This document shows positions 1 through 7,931 of a stretch of 64,000 bases of DNA, in pieces. The stretch is from Paludibacteraceae bacterium (lineage in GTDB: Bacteria; Bacteroidota; Bacteroidia; Bacteroidales; Paludibacteraceae). The stretch spans positions 166,409 through 230,408 of the forward strand of contig JAKSKV010000001.1 of assembly GCA_024401555.1 (NCBI GenBank), given 5' to 3'. How positions within the stretch are numbered: the stretch's first letter is position 1; every line of letters begins with the position of its first letter. The notes below the pieces were generated by a model. It saw only the letters and a program-made list of their open reading frames with translations, did not search any database and was not told the DNA's origin. Made by a program: the position numbers and the translations under genes.

Positions 1-665
1 GTAGTAGGATCGGTGTAAACCACCTTGATGGTGTGGTTACCTGCTGGGATCTTATCACCCTCTTTCGCAGGAACACCGTCCAACTCGTAAGAGACGGTAG
101 CATCCTCAGCTGGGTTCTTGTACTCAGCCTTCTCGGTTCCGCCTACGGTAGCGTCACCGTATGCGAGTGTAGGGTTGGTGATGGTCCAGTCAGCGTCGGC
201 TGCTGTGATCACACCGTCGTTGATGGTAGCGGACTTGCTATCCACCTCATAGTTGTCAGCATCCTTACCAGCTAGCTCGTAAGCGATGTTCACATCCTTA
301 CCAGTTCCTACGGCAGGGGTATCGAAGGTGGCAGTGGTCTTCTCCTCGTCGATAGTCACCTCATCACCGGCAAGCACGCCGTTAAGTGTTCCCACCTCGG
401 CCAATGTGGCATCCGTGTTGCCGTCGTAAACCTTAGGCTCAGACTTGGATCCCTCTACAGTTAGAGGTCTCTTGCTTACCTCACAAGTGAATGTGGTGTC
501 AACGGTAGTCTCTGTAGCAGGATCTATGTAAACCACCTTGATGGTGTGGTTACCTGCAGGGATCAAGTCACCCTCCTTCGCAGGAACACCGTCCAACTCG
601 TAAGAGACGGTAGCATCCTCAGCTGGGTTCTTATACTCTGCCTTCTCGGTTACGCCCACGGTCGC
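1..665 (-). repeat. Tandem 513-base (171-codon) repeat inside the YDG/MBG protein
   Basis: The stretch around 1-150 is nearly identical to the stretch around 510-665, offset by 513 bases, which is exactly 171 codons. Both encode the same block (EKAEYKNPAEDATVSYELDG followed by VPAKEGD and IPAGNHTIKVVY). The repeat keeps the reading frame, as expected for domain duplication, and probably continues beyond the left edge. Confidence 0.8.
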
Positions 666-3662
666 CTCTCCGTAAGGGAGGGTAGGGTTGGCAACGATCC
701 AGTTGTTGTCGTCGTCTGTTTCATCGCCGTTGAGAATTGTAGCTTTGACCGTAGCCTCTTTTACAATGTAGTTGAATGCGTCTGCCCCTTTTAGTGTGAA
801 GCTCACCACGGCGCTATCGGTGCCTATCTCCTCTGATATGAATTGAGCGGTAGCCGATTCGATCTCCACCTCATCGCCCTCAATAACACCATTCAAAAGG
901 CCCATCTCTTTTATCTCAGCCTTGTTTGATCCGTCGAAGTTCTTGTCGTTAACCTTCACGCCAGTCACGAAAAGCTCTTTAGGAGTTACCTTCAAAGTTC
1001 CTGGCTTTTTCACAATGTTATAATTAGCCTCCTTCGCACCATTTGTGTAAGAGATTTCGAATTCATTCTCCTTCTCTCCCACATTTTGAAGGGTGGCAAA
1101 ATTGTTCGCGACTACGTTCTCTGAACCGTAGAATCCATCTCCGCTCACCTCAATTCCCTCATTGCTGATGGCTGTGCCGTCATATTCCCTTTCTGTGCTT
1201 CCAGAGGTGAGTGTGATGGTACGTGGCAATACAACCACCTCTTTGGTGATTGTCGCACTGGCGAAATCAGAGGCTAAGCCTGGATTGTAGGAGAAGGTCA
1301 GCTCGTGAACACCTGCGTCTAAGAGATCACCGCTCTTCACTTCGGTAAGATCTTTCGAGAGAATCACCCATTGGCCGTTCATCTCGCCCGTAGCTGTGGT
1401 ATCGGCTGTGGTCATCACTACGATCGCCTCTCCGAATGTTTGTCCATAGAGAATGGTGTCACATTTCACACTGATGTCGCAAGGCTTTTCGCCTCCACCA
1501 ATGGTTAGTGTTTGGCATGCCACCACATTGTTGTTCTCCTTCGCATACTCCTTGATAGGATTATTAGGCATACCGTCATTGGCAAGATTCTCCGCATCGA
1601 TCTCGAAAATATCACCTGGACGCATGATGAAGGCTTGTGGTTGAACGCTCTTGCCAACCAATGTTTCATCCGCATAACCCTTTACTGTGATAGTTGCCTT
1701 CTTGCCGTTTTGAAGAGAAATGTAACCCATAGCGTTCACATCCCCATTGGGTTGTTGCGACACCTTGCAGTTCTCGTCATCTGACTCATTGACGATGACC
1801 TCTGTCACATGAAAACCTCCTTCTTTTACCCAAATGCCGACGGCGGCACCCTCAACATCATCGGTTAAGTTTAAAGTTACGTCGTTGTAGGCGATGTCTG
1901 ATTTGGCAAGGTTCTCCACCTGCATTTGGATGGCGATCTCGTCGCCCGCCTTTATGGTCTGTGCGATAGACTTCACGTTGCTGACTGCCAAGTCCACAAA
2001 ATGAACGGTTGGAATTGCAGTGGAAGACTCCGCATTTACCTTAACGTAAGACCAAGTGTCAATAATGGCGTCGTTTCCTGAACTGTTTGAGGTCATCCAT
2101 TTGTGCGCTCCTGTTTTGCTGGCACTACCGTTAAGGGATTGGATACCGTCGGTTCCTTCTTCGTTGGCTTGAACTTCTGAATCGTCCCAATAGATAACGT
2201 CGGAATAGGCGTTACCCTCTTTGTCGATTAACTCAAGAATGAAACCATTCTCGTTGTTCTCCAAATCTGTGAATGGGAAGTGTACTTCGGCTGTGGTGAG
2301 TTCGCCGCTTAATTTAACAGTCAAATCTTTGTCAAAGGCTATGTTCTTGCCTTTACCATCTTTGCCATCCCAGTCTATTCTGTTGATGCCGGTAATGCAG
2401 GTGCCTTCGAAGATCTTCGTCTCGTATTCTCCGTCGAAATCCAATTGGATGCGGAAACTTCCTGCTACTGTGGAGCTAAAGGTGATTTGCATGCCCTCAG
2501 GACCAAACAGACCATTGGTGTTGGCCTCTTTTCCTTGTAGGGAAAGTTGATCCATCTTAGGCTTCTCAGTTGCGGCTGTTTTCAACCAAGTGTCGGATAT
2601 AGTCGTTCCGTAAACCGCCTTCGCGCTTTCTGGTAGGTCGTTTGCTGGTTGGCAAAAGAAGATTTTGTGTGTGACATCTTCGTATTTCCAGGTCGAATCA
2701 CCCTTTCCGTTAGCCACTTTGATGCGGTTGTCTTGCATGCGTGGGTCATATATGTACCCCGTTTCTGTCAAGCTTGACGGCATACTTTTATATGATTTCT
2801 CTCCGTCTTGGTAACACTTGTAACCTGTCTCTTTCCCGGAAAATGGATCTATGTAGTTTGTCGTGCTGATTTTTCCTGTTCCAACTTTCTGGAGACCTTT
2901 GTTGTTAGAGAAGAAGGCTCCGTAATGGGGGTTTTGTCCGTTCGTGTTTACGCGGTAAGTGTAACCTGCGTTGGTGAGGATGTAAAGATTAGAGTACCAA
3001 CAACTGCCATATTTTTCATCGTTGGGACTTTGCAAGACATTCATGTTGAGGACGTTTGTGAAGGCACGTCCTGCTATGAGCTTCGTCTTCCCAGCGTCGC
3101 ACACGGAGATGTCAAACGCCATAATGCTTCCGTCATTATTGTTTTGACTCCAATTCTCTATGCTGTATTTGGAAGTGCTCTCGTCGGAGTTATAGGTGTC
3201 CGAGAAGGTTGGACTCATGAAGTAGATTTCCCATACACCTTCTTGGTCATCTTCGACCTCTATGTCAATGGGTGTAAATCCTGCAGTAATGGTTCCGTTG
3301 TAGTTCGGACCTGCTAACTCTTGCGCTCTTGTGTCGATTCTTCCTTTCTCTTTTGTTTTGTAGCTCTCAGACGCTCCGTTAGGCGCGCGAAAACCAATGG
3401 CACCTTCCCCTTTGCCAATCGCACTGGATCCAAGTAGGATGTGTTCGCCCGCTTTTGCGTAAACTTTCATTACACCTACCGTGGGAAAAGGATTGGTTGT
3501 GTTTTTGCAATCGTTTGAGCTCCAAATGGCGGCACGATAGCCTTTATTGCCTTGGGGGTACATGTCTTTGGTTCCATCTGCGTTCGCATGTGATGCGCAG
3601 AGTAATAGACATATTGCCAGAAATGCGGATTTTACATTCCTTAGATAATAAGTGGTTTTCAT
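1..3662 (-). CDS. Large secreted YDG/MBG-repeat surface protein (C-terminus cut by window edge)
   Basis: An open frame runs on the minus strand from an ATG at 3662 to the left edge without a stop, giving about 1,220 visible residues. A signal peptide (MKTTYYLRNVKSAFLAICLL, ending near SHANA) is followed by a broad extracellular region with a CARDB-like stretch near the middle. The C-terminal visible third holds tandem YDG/MBG-type domains, recognised by EYDG, NFDG and VYDG motifs and by repeated blocks containing YKNPAEDATVSYELDG. These modules are known from bacterial adhesins and cell-surface proteins. The end is missing, so a T9SS sorting domain cannot be checked, although the organism has a T9SS. 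The function is inferred as surface adhesion or matrix; no catalytic domain was recognised. Confidence 0.85.
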   Translation of the reverse strand, partial: MKTTYYLRNVKSAFLAICLLLCASHANADGTKDMYPQGNKGYRAAIWSSNDCKNTTNPFPTVGVMKVYAKAGEHILLGSSAIGKGEGAIGFRAPNGASESYKTKEKGRIDTRAQELAGPNYNGTITAGFTPIDIEVEDDQEGVWEIYFMSPTFSDTYNSDESTSKYSIENWSQNNNDGSIMAFDISVCDAGKTKLIAGRAFTNVLNMNVLQSPNDEKYGSCWYSNLYILTNAGYTYRVNTNGQNPHYGAFFSNNKGLQKVGTGKISTTNYIDPFSGKETGYKCYQDGEKSYKSMPSSLTETGYIYDPRMQDNRIKVANGKGDSTWKYEDVTHKIFFCQPANDLPESAKAVYGTTISDTWLKTAATEKPKMDQLSLQGKEANTNGLFGPEGMQITFSSTVAGSFRIQLDFDGEYETKIFEGTCITGINRIDWDGKDGKGKNIAFDKDLTVKLSGELTTAEVHFPFTDLENNENGFILELIDKEGNAYSDVIYWDDSEVQANEEGTDGIQSLNGSASKTGAHKWMTSNSSGNDAIIDTWSYVKVNAESSTAIPTVHFVDLAVSNVKSIAQTIKAGDEIAIQMQVENLAKSDIAYNDVTLNLTDDVEGAAVGIWVKEGGFHVTEVIVNESDDENCKVSQQPNGDVNAMGYISLQNGKKATITVKGYADETLVGKSVQPQAFIMRPGDIFEIDAENLANDGMPNNPIKEYAKENNNVVACQTLTIGGGEKPCDISVKCDTILYGQTFGEAIVVMTTADTTATGEMNGQWVILSKDLTEVKSGDLLDAGVHELTFSYNPGLASDFASATITKEVVVLPRTITLTSGSTEREYDGTAISNEGIEVSGDGFYGSENVVANNFATLQNVGEKENEFEISYTNGAKEANYNIVKKPGTLKVTPKELFVTGVKVNDKNFDGSNKAEIKEMGLLNGVIEGDEVEIESATAQFISEEIGTDSAVVSFTLKGADAFNYIVKEATVKATILNGDETDDDNNWIVANPTLPYGEATVGVTEKAEYKNPAEDATVSYELDGVPAKEGDLIPAGNHTIKVVYIDPATETTVDTTFTCEVSKRPLTVEGSKSEPKVYDGNTDATLAEVGTLNGVLAGDEVTIDEEKTTATFDTPAVGTGKDVNIAYELAGKDADNYEVDSKSATINDGVITAADADWTITNPTLAYGDATVGGTEKAEYKNPAEDATVSYELDGVPAKEGDKIPAGNHTIKVVYTDPT

Positions 3663-3815
3663 TTGATAAGTATTTTAATTCTAATTTCCTTCAATCATAT
3701 AGCTATTCAATCGCATTGCTGGGATCATCTTGTCACGCAATTGACTTATCTATATAAAATTATATAGATATTATATAATGTTTCGTTTTATTGATTGCTT
3801 ACATCATACACTTTG

Positions 3816-3823
3816 CAAATGTA
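3816..3823 (-). promoter_or_regulatory. Likely -7 element upstream of the large surface protein gene
   Basis: The minus strand reads TACATTTG, a match to the Bacteroidota -7 consensus TAnnTTTG, about 154 bases before the ATG at 3662. No clear TTTG box is seen at the expected upstream distance. The 3663-4032 gap holds this element, a long AT-rich leader and the terminator at 3945-3986; I see no gene in it. Confidence 0.45.
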
Positions 3824-3944
3824 AACAAAATGGTTCTTTCGTTTGGTGTTGGTGTGTTAAAAAAGTTTAAATATATGTTATTTGACATACTTTTATAACA
3901 ATACCGTCGGCGAGATGATATTTGTTAAGCGCATAGGGGATGTG

Positions 3945-3986
3945 CGTAAAAAAGGAAGGGTGATCCTTCTCATAGGACCACCCTTT
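3945..3986 (-). terminator. Rho-independent terminator of the barrel-protein gene
   Basis: Arms at 3956-3966 and 3975-3985 pair over 11 positions with one mismatch. On the minus strand the stem is followed within a few bases by a run of six T. It lies just downstream of the minus-strand gene at 4033-4719. Confidence 0.75.
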
Positions 3987-4032
3987 GTGTAAGTTTCCCC
4001 TCCTAAATGGAAAGGAGATAAACTGTTGTCTC

Positions 4033-4719
4033 TTAAAATTTCAGGCCGACGAATACTCTGAGTTTGTTGGCGTTGATCTTTTGCTTTTCGGTGAAAGAAT
4101 CGAATAGGTCACCCCATGAGTCAACCTCCTCGTCGTTGTTGAACCATTTTTGACGAGTTGGATTGTAGAGTTTGAAATCGGCTCCCACTTCGAATACGCT
4201 TACTCTGAACGCAAGACCGAATGTGTGGGAAGGTCCGAAACTTGCCTCTATGTGGTCGTCGTCTCTGTCTTTTTCATCCACGCCCTTCTCTCTGATGATG
4301 AAGAGGCTTGGTGCGATATTGTAGGTGACATCAAGCGCAATGTTGTCTGATAGGTAGAAAGATAGGATGGCACCCGCACCCAAAGCGTCCACATTGTAGA
4401 AAGCCATCTTTTGTATGTTTCCTTCGATGGTCTCTTCTCCTTTCCCCGCGTTGACTTCCAACCATTTGGCTTGGAGCGCGATGCCCATATTGCCTGGATA
4501 ACCCAAGTACCATCTGTTTGCCATGGTTCCTCCAAAAGTGACCTTCGCGTTATAACCTTGTAGTTTGTCGATTTTTGAGAGCCCTTTAGGCATTCCGTAC
4601 TTGCCGCTGTTTCCTAAACCGACTTGGAATTTCAACTCAAATCCATTGTCGTCGCCTTGCTCCTGAGCGAATAGGCTCATGGAAAAGAGGAGCGCCGCCA
4701 GCAAAAATAATTTCTTCAT
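4033..4719 (-). CDS. Small outer-membrane beta-barrel protein, function unknown
   Basis: 228 residues with a clear type I signal peptide (MKKLFLLAALLFSMSLFAQ). The mature part alternates hydrophobic and polar residues in amphipathic strands with many glycines and aromatics, and it ends in VFVGLKF, the aromatic-terminated last strand typical of outer-membrane barrels. The composition resembles the OMP_b-brl families common in Bacteroidota. It is a single-gene unit with its own terminator. Nothing in the sequence gives a substrate or partner; a pore or surface structural role is an inference. Confidence 0.75.
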   Translation of the reverse strand: MKKLFLLAALLFSMSLFAQEQGDDNGFELKFQVGLGNSGKYGMPKGLSKIDKLQGYNAKVTFGGTMANRWYLGYPGNMGIALQAKWLEVNAGKGEETIEGNIQKMAFYNVDALGAGAILSFYLSDNIALDVTYNIAPSLFIIREKGVDEKDRDDDHIEASFGPSHTFGLAFRVSVFEVGADFKLYNPTRQKWFNNDEEVDSWGDLFDSFTEKQKINANKLRVFVGLKF

Positions 4720-4813
4720 TCCCTTTGTTTTTTTATTACCACTGATGTTGTTGGATGTGCATTCATTGACGCATTATCCTTTTTTCGGTGGCAAATTTAT
4801 ACATTTTTGAAAT

Positions 4814-5176
4814 TTATTGTATGCTTTGGAGTGCTTTTTGTTGCGAATGAAATTTTATTGTTGGAACATTGAGGGACGATTGTTGTCCGCAAATTTCTCC
4901 AAATACTGTCTCGGCTGATCTTCTAACCACATCTATAAAATGGGCATGTGGTATCGTTAGTTCTGAGTCGCCTCCGAAACTTGGTACATAATCTCTCTTC
5001 AAATCCTCATGCGAAATTGCTTGCGTATTTGATTCGATGAAACATGGTCGTTCGTTCACTACCGCTACTTGAACTCCCTCTTCGGAATTGGTAGCCGGAT
5101 AATGATCGCTCTCTTGCCAATCTCCAACTGTATATGTTGTATAGTTTTGTTTTTTTTTAATTCGTTTATTATCATC
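4814..5176 (-). pseudogene. Decayed gene fragment resembling the N-terminus of DUF3871 proteins
   Basis: A coding-like frame on the minus strand runs from about 5176 (just after an in-frame stop) to a stop at 4814, with no ATG at its head; the first alternative start is GTG at 5059. It reads YTVGDWQESDHYPATNSEEG, continues through FIESNTQAISHEDLKRDYVP and HAHFIDVVRRSAETVFGE, then degenerates. From memory, this matches the N-terminal part of DUF3871 proteins, which are carried on Bacteroides mobile elements and are several times longer. I read it as a truncated remnant of an integrated element. The family assignment is by recall and needs a profile search. Confidence 0.45.
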
Positions 5177-5191
5177 TATTTATCTCTCATG

Positions 5192-5224
5192 TATAAGGGT
5201 TTGAAGGGTTTTGGGAGGGTGTGG
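5192..5224 (+). repeat. 33-base imperfect direct repeat, copy 1
   Basis: The copy begins TATAAGGGTTTGAAG and ends GGTGTGG; it matches 5530-5562 at about 27 of 33 positions, including the first 15 and the last 7. It lies immediately beside the DUF3871-like remnant. It could be a scar or attachment-like site left by an element. No function is shown. Confidence 0.55.
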
Positions 5225-5319
5225 AATTTGGTAATTTGTGTTGTTTGTATTATCTTCGCATCATATTCAAGGTTAGGCTCAGAGAAATTCATTCCCTGAA
5301 TAGCTTTGAAGACAGAATA

Positions 5320-5350
5320 AGAGTATCAGTGATGGTACTCTTTTTTGTTT
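5320..5350 (+). terminator. Plus-strand terminator hairpin without an obvious upstream gene
   Basis: AGAGTATCA at 5320-5328 pairs with TGGTACTCT at 5333-5341 (8 of 9) and is followed by TTTTTTGTTTT on the plus strand. No convincing plus-strand gene precedes it: the 76-residue frame at 5069-5299 is largely antisense to the remnant at 4814-5176. It may belong to a lost gene or to a small RNA. Confidence 0.55.
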
Positions 5351-5364
5351 TAATACAGACTCCA

Positions 5365-5402
5365 CAGAAAAATAATCCCGACCACTTCATGTGATCGGGA
5401 TT
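5365..5402 (-). terminator. Terminator downstream of the 5565-6107 gene
   Basis: AATCCCGACCAC at 5374-5385 pairs with GTGATCGGGATT at 5391-5402 (11 of 12, small loop). On the minus strand it runs into an ATTTTTC stretch. It is the first strong hairpin after the minus-strand gene that stops at 5565. Confidence 0.6.
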
Positions 5403-5529
5403 TGTCGTGTTAAGTGATTTAGATTTTCTGAAATGATTACTTTAGATCGGCTCATACTTCTCCTCCTCAGTAACGGGTAGATCATTCCAATCTTTGTACA
5501 CCTGAAACTTTTACTTAACTTCTTCTATA

Positions 5530-5562
5530 TATAAGGGTTTGAAGCGATATGAAAAGGTGTGG
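5530..5562 (+). repeat. 33-base imperfect direct repeat, copy 2
   Basis: Partner of 5192-5224, 338 bases away. It ends three bases before the stop codon of the minus-strand gene at 5565. The two copies bracket two terminators and no recognisable gene. Confidence 0.55.
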
Positions 5563-5564
5563 TG

Positions 5565-6107
5565 TTATAGGTCTTCATTGTCTTTTTCGAACCCAGCCAT
5601 ACCATTCGTATAGTCATCATACTGAATAAATAAACTGTATTGATTAAATATTCTTTCAGTTTCTTGCATCCATACATATATCCATCCTGTAGAAATGAAA
5701 ATTGTATATTTTTCCTTCTGCAAGTCCGTATCCTCTTTTTTTTCTGATTTGATCCCATACTTTGTTTCAAGACGTTCGACCATGCTTTCAACCTTCTTTT
5801 TTGTATCAGAATAAGAATCTTTATTGTCATATATAACTCTGACCCCATGAACAAGGTTCTTCAGTTTGTTGTTATAATACACGGCAACTGTAGCATTTTC
5901 GGAGGTAAATTGTCCTTCAAAAACCCTTGTTCCAACATCGGCATATTTGCTCAATTCGCTAACCTTAAATCCTTTCTGTAGTAACTTTGTTTGAAAATTT
6001 GTTATGTTACCATCTACAGGTATTCCCATAAACTTTATATGATCCTGAGCACAAATAGTAGCGATGCCAAGCAAAGCTAAAATCAAAGAAAACATTACTC
6101 TCTTCAT
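5565..6107 (-). CDS. Secreted hypothetical protein
   Basis: 180 residues with a type I signal peptide (MKRVMFSLILALLGIATICA, then QD). The mature part begins HIKFMGIPVDGNITNFQ, a pattern I have seen in small periplasmic or secreted hypotheticals of Bacteroidales. It then has an alpha/beta mix with a lysine-rich helix (KKKVESMVERLETKYG) and aromatic strands near the end. No catalytic motif is visible. The gene is alone on the minus strand, divergent from the PLD gene at 6186, so the roughly 80-base gap probably holds both promoters. The function is unknown. Confidence 0.65.
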   Translation of the reverse strand: MKRVMFSLILALLGIATICAQDHIKFMGIPVDGNITNFQTKLLQKGFKVSELSKYADVGTRVFEGQFTSENATVAVYYNNKLKNLVHGVRVIYDNKDSYSDTKKKVESMVERLETKYGIKSEKKEDTDLQKEKYTIFISTGWIYVWMQETERIFNQYSLFIQYDDYTNGMAGFEKDNEDL

Positions 6108-6185
6108 AACTGTACCAAATTTAGTTCACACTTAGTTCCAAATCTATTGAAAATTCTTTAGATTAGCCAAAAATACAAAAAGTAA

Positions 6186-7583
6186 ATGAAAGAGAAGAGT
6201 TTTACACCAAATACTACAATAGAGAAAACTGATGAAGGAACTCTGCTGCATTTCTGTTTTCAGCCAGAGAATGAATACCAAAACTTTGTTGTAGATACAC
6301 AACCCGTCTTTGAAAACATACAGGAAACGGTTATAGGAGAACTGAAAAAAGCCACAAGGTCAGTCAGAGTCGCTATGGCATGGTTCACTAATTATGCTAT
6401 ATTCAAAGTTGTCAAAGAGATACTACGAAAAGGGGTGGAAGTTGAAATCATTATAAACAATGATCTAATCAACAATGGCGGTTATTGTCTTAATTTTGAT
6501 GAACTAATAGATAAAGGACTTCAACTCAGATTAGCAGAATATCCTCGTTTCATTCATAACAAATTTTGTGTTATTGATGATGAGGTTGTTATTACGGGTT
6601 CTTACAACTGGACTATATTCTCAGAGCATTTGAACGACGAAGACATTGTTATAACCAGAGGAAGTAAGGTTATGGTAGATAAGTACAATGAAAGGTTTGA
6701 TGTTTTGTGTGAAAAGTATGGTTCACCGGTTAGCTCAATGCCAGAGAAAGTGCCAGAGAGACCAGAATATGACAGAAACTCTTTTAGGACATACATAACA
6801 GAAGAAAGTTTGTTCCTATCATCATTGGACGATTCTGGAGAAAAGAAGAAAAGAGGGTATCTGAAAATGGCCAAGAAACTATCTCCTCTACACCCTGGAG
6901 TTGCTTCGTTTACAAGAGAAGAAGCCTTTTCAGAAACGATAACTACCATAGATAGCAATATACAAAAGGCAGACAAAAGGATACAGACAGGTCAAAAGAG
7001 AATAGAGGATCTTAGACAGAAACTGGAATATTCGGATAAAGATGAGAGATTAAAACTAAGGGATAAAATCAAAAGTCATCAAAGAGAAATCGTCGAGTTA
7101 AAAAGCCAAAAAAAAGAGTACGTTCAGCAAAAGAAGTTTATTAAACAAACTGAGGACACTATACTCCAAGGAATGTCTGGAAAGTTCAGAATTAACTTGA
7201 TATGGGACTCTATTGATGATATTGACCTTCATTTCGTCCTTCCAAATGGCAAGGATATACACTACGGAAATAAGAAAGAAACTTACAACGGATATACAGG
7301 AGAATTGGATAAGGATGAGAATGTTAGTTCTCCATATACGAATACACCACAAGAGAATATTTATTGGAAAGATGGATTGCCGTTTGGTGAGTATGCTATA
7401 AATGTAAGTCTATACACATTCAGATCAAATCTTAGTTCCATTAATTGTCGTATAACCGTAGAAGATGAGCTGTTCGGAACTAAAATATTACCCCTTGTCA
7501 TTGACACCAACAAGTATAAGGGTGGTAGCAATTTTACAGTATATAGATTTTCGTATACTGAAAATGGTAGAATAGAGAGGTGA
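6186..7583 (+). CDS. Phospholipase-D-like nuclease fused to coiled coil and DUF2135-like domain
   Basis: 465 residues with no signal peptide, so cytoplasmic. Residues about 40-175 form a PLD-like domain with one HKD motif: H124, K126 and D131, followed by GSYNWT at 138-143, the arrangement of single-HKD PLDc_2 nucleases that act as dimers. Residues about 250-325 are a charged coiled coil (KADKRIQTGQKRIEDLRQKL onward). Residues about 333-457 resemble DUF2135/YfaP-type beta-sandwiches (IWDSIDDIDLHFVLPNGKD, then HYGNKK). A nuclease is the most likely activity; the C-terminal domain could be a sensor or binding module. It lies directly upstream of the type I restriction locus on the same strand, suggesting a defence role by association only. 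The combination of domains is unusual in my knowledge. Confidence 0.75.
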   Translation: MKEKSFTPNTTIEKTDEGTLLHFCFQPENEYQNFVVDTQPVFENIQETVIGELKKATRSVRVAMAWFTNYAIFKVVKEILRKGVEVEIIINNDLINNGGYCLNFDELIDKGLQLRLAEYPRFIHNKFCVIDDEVVITGSYNWTIFSEHLNDEDIVITRGSKVMVDKYNERFDVLCEKYGSPVSSMPEKVPERPEYDRNSFRTYITEESLFLSSLDDSGEKKKRGYLKMAKKLSPLHPGVASFTREEAFSETITTIDSNIQKADKRIQTGQKRIEDLRQKLEYSDKDERLKLRDKIKSHQREIVELKSQKKEYVQQKKFIKQTEDTILQGMSGKFRINLIWDSIDDIDLHFVLPNGKDIHYGNKKETYNGYTGELDKDENVSSPYTNTPQENIYWKDGLPFGEYAINVSLYTFRSNLSSINCRITVEDELFGTKILPLVIDTNKYKGGSNFTVYRFSYTENGRIER

Positions 7584-7713
7584 AGAGAGATCGATTAAGA
7601 TCCTATTTCCGAAAACAATAGAACTAATTAAACAATATTTGGATAATGGACTTGCTGATACAAAATTAGTGAAAGAAGCAGTGAAGAACAAAAAGAAGGC
7701 TCAGAGAAAATAA
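7576..7713 (+). pseudogene. Short open frame with no start, possible gene remnant
   Basis: Between an in-frame stop at 7573 and TAA at 7711 lies a 45-codon frame with no ATG or GTG that reads SIKILFPKTIELIKQYLDNG followed by a lysine-rich tail. It overlaps the end of the PLD gene in another frame. The composition looks coding, so it may be the tail of a lost gene. The rest of the 7584-7931 gap contains the hsdM promoter and nothing else I recognise. Confidence 0.3.
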
Positions 7714-7886
7714 ATCCCCAAGCCTTCAAGATATGCGAAGGTCTTGATTTAAGTATAAGGGAGACAAGTTTTTTGGGAAGGAAGAAATAATTAGTGAACT
7801 TTTACCTAATCTCTGCCTCGATTCTGCATACCTTTCCCTTTAATTTGCTTTTTTTATAATATCTCCGAATTTATTGTATTTTTCAC

Positions 7887-7894
7887 TATCTTTG
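7887..7894 (+). promoter_or_regulatory. Probable -7 element of the hsdM operon
   Basis: TATCTTTG matches TAnnTTTG exactly and lies 37 bases upstream of the hsdM ATG at 7932. No TTTG box is seen at the ideal distance upstream. Confidence 0.5.
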
Positions 7895-7931
7895 GAGATT
7901 GAGCGTGTAACAATAAGCGAAGTATATCATT

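Noticed and set aside
1-665. Direct repeats considered as a CRISPR array
   Set aside because: The repeats are long, in frame and protein-coding with no unique spacers. No CRISPR array or cas gene was seen anywhere in the window.
5069-5299. 76-residue plus-strand frame with hydrophobic segments
   Set aside because: Its first half is antisense to the better DUF3871-like frame, the composition is AT-driven (runs of F, I, C) and it crosses the direct repeat. Only the terminator after it speaks for transcription.
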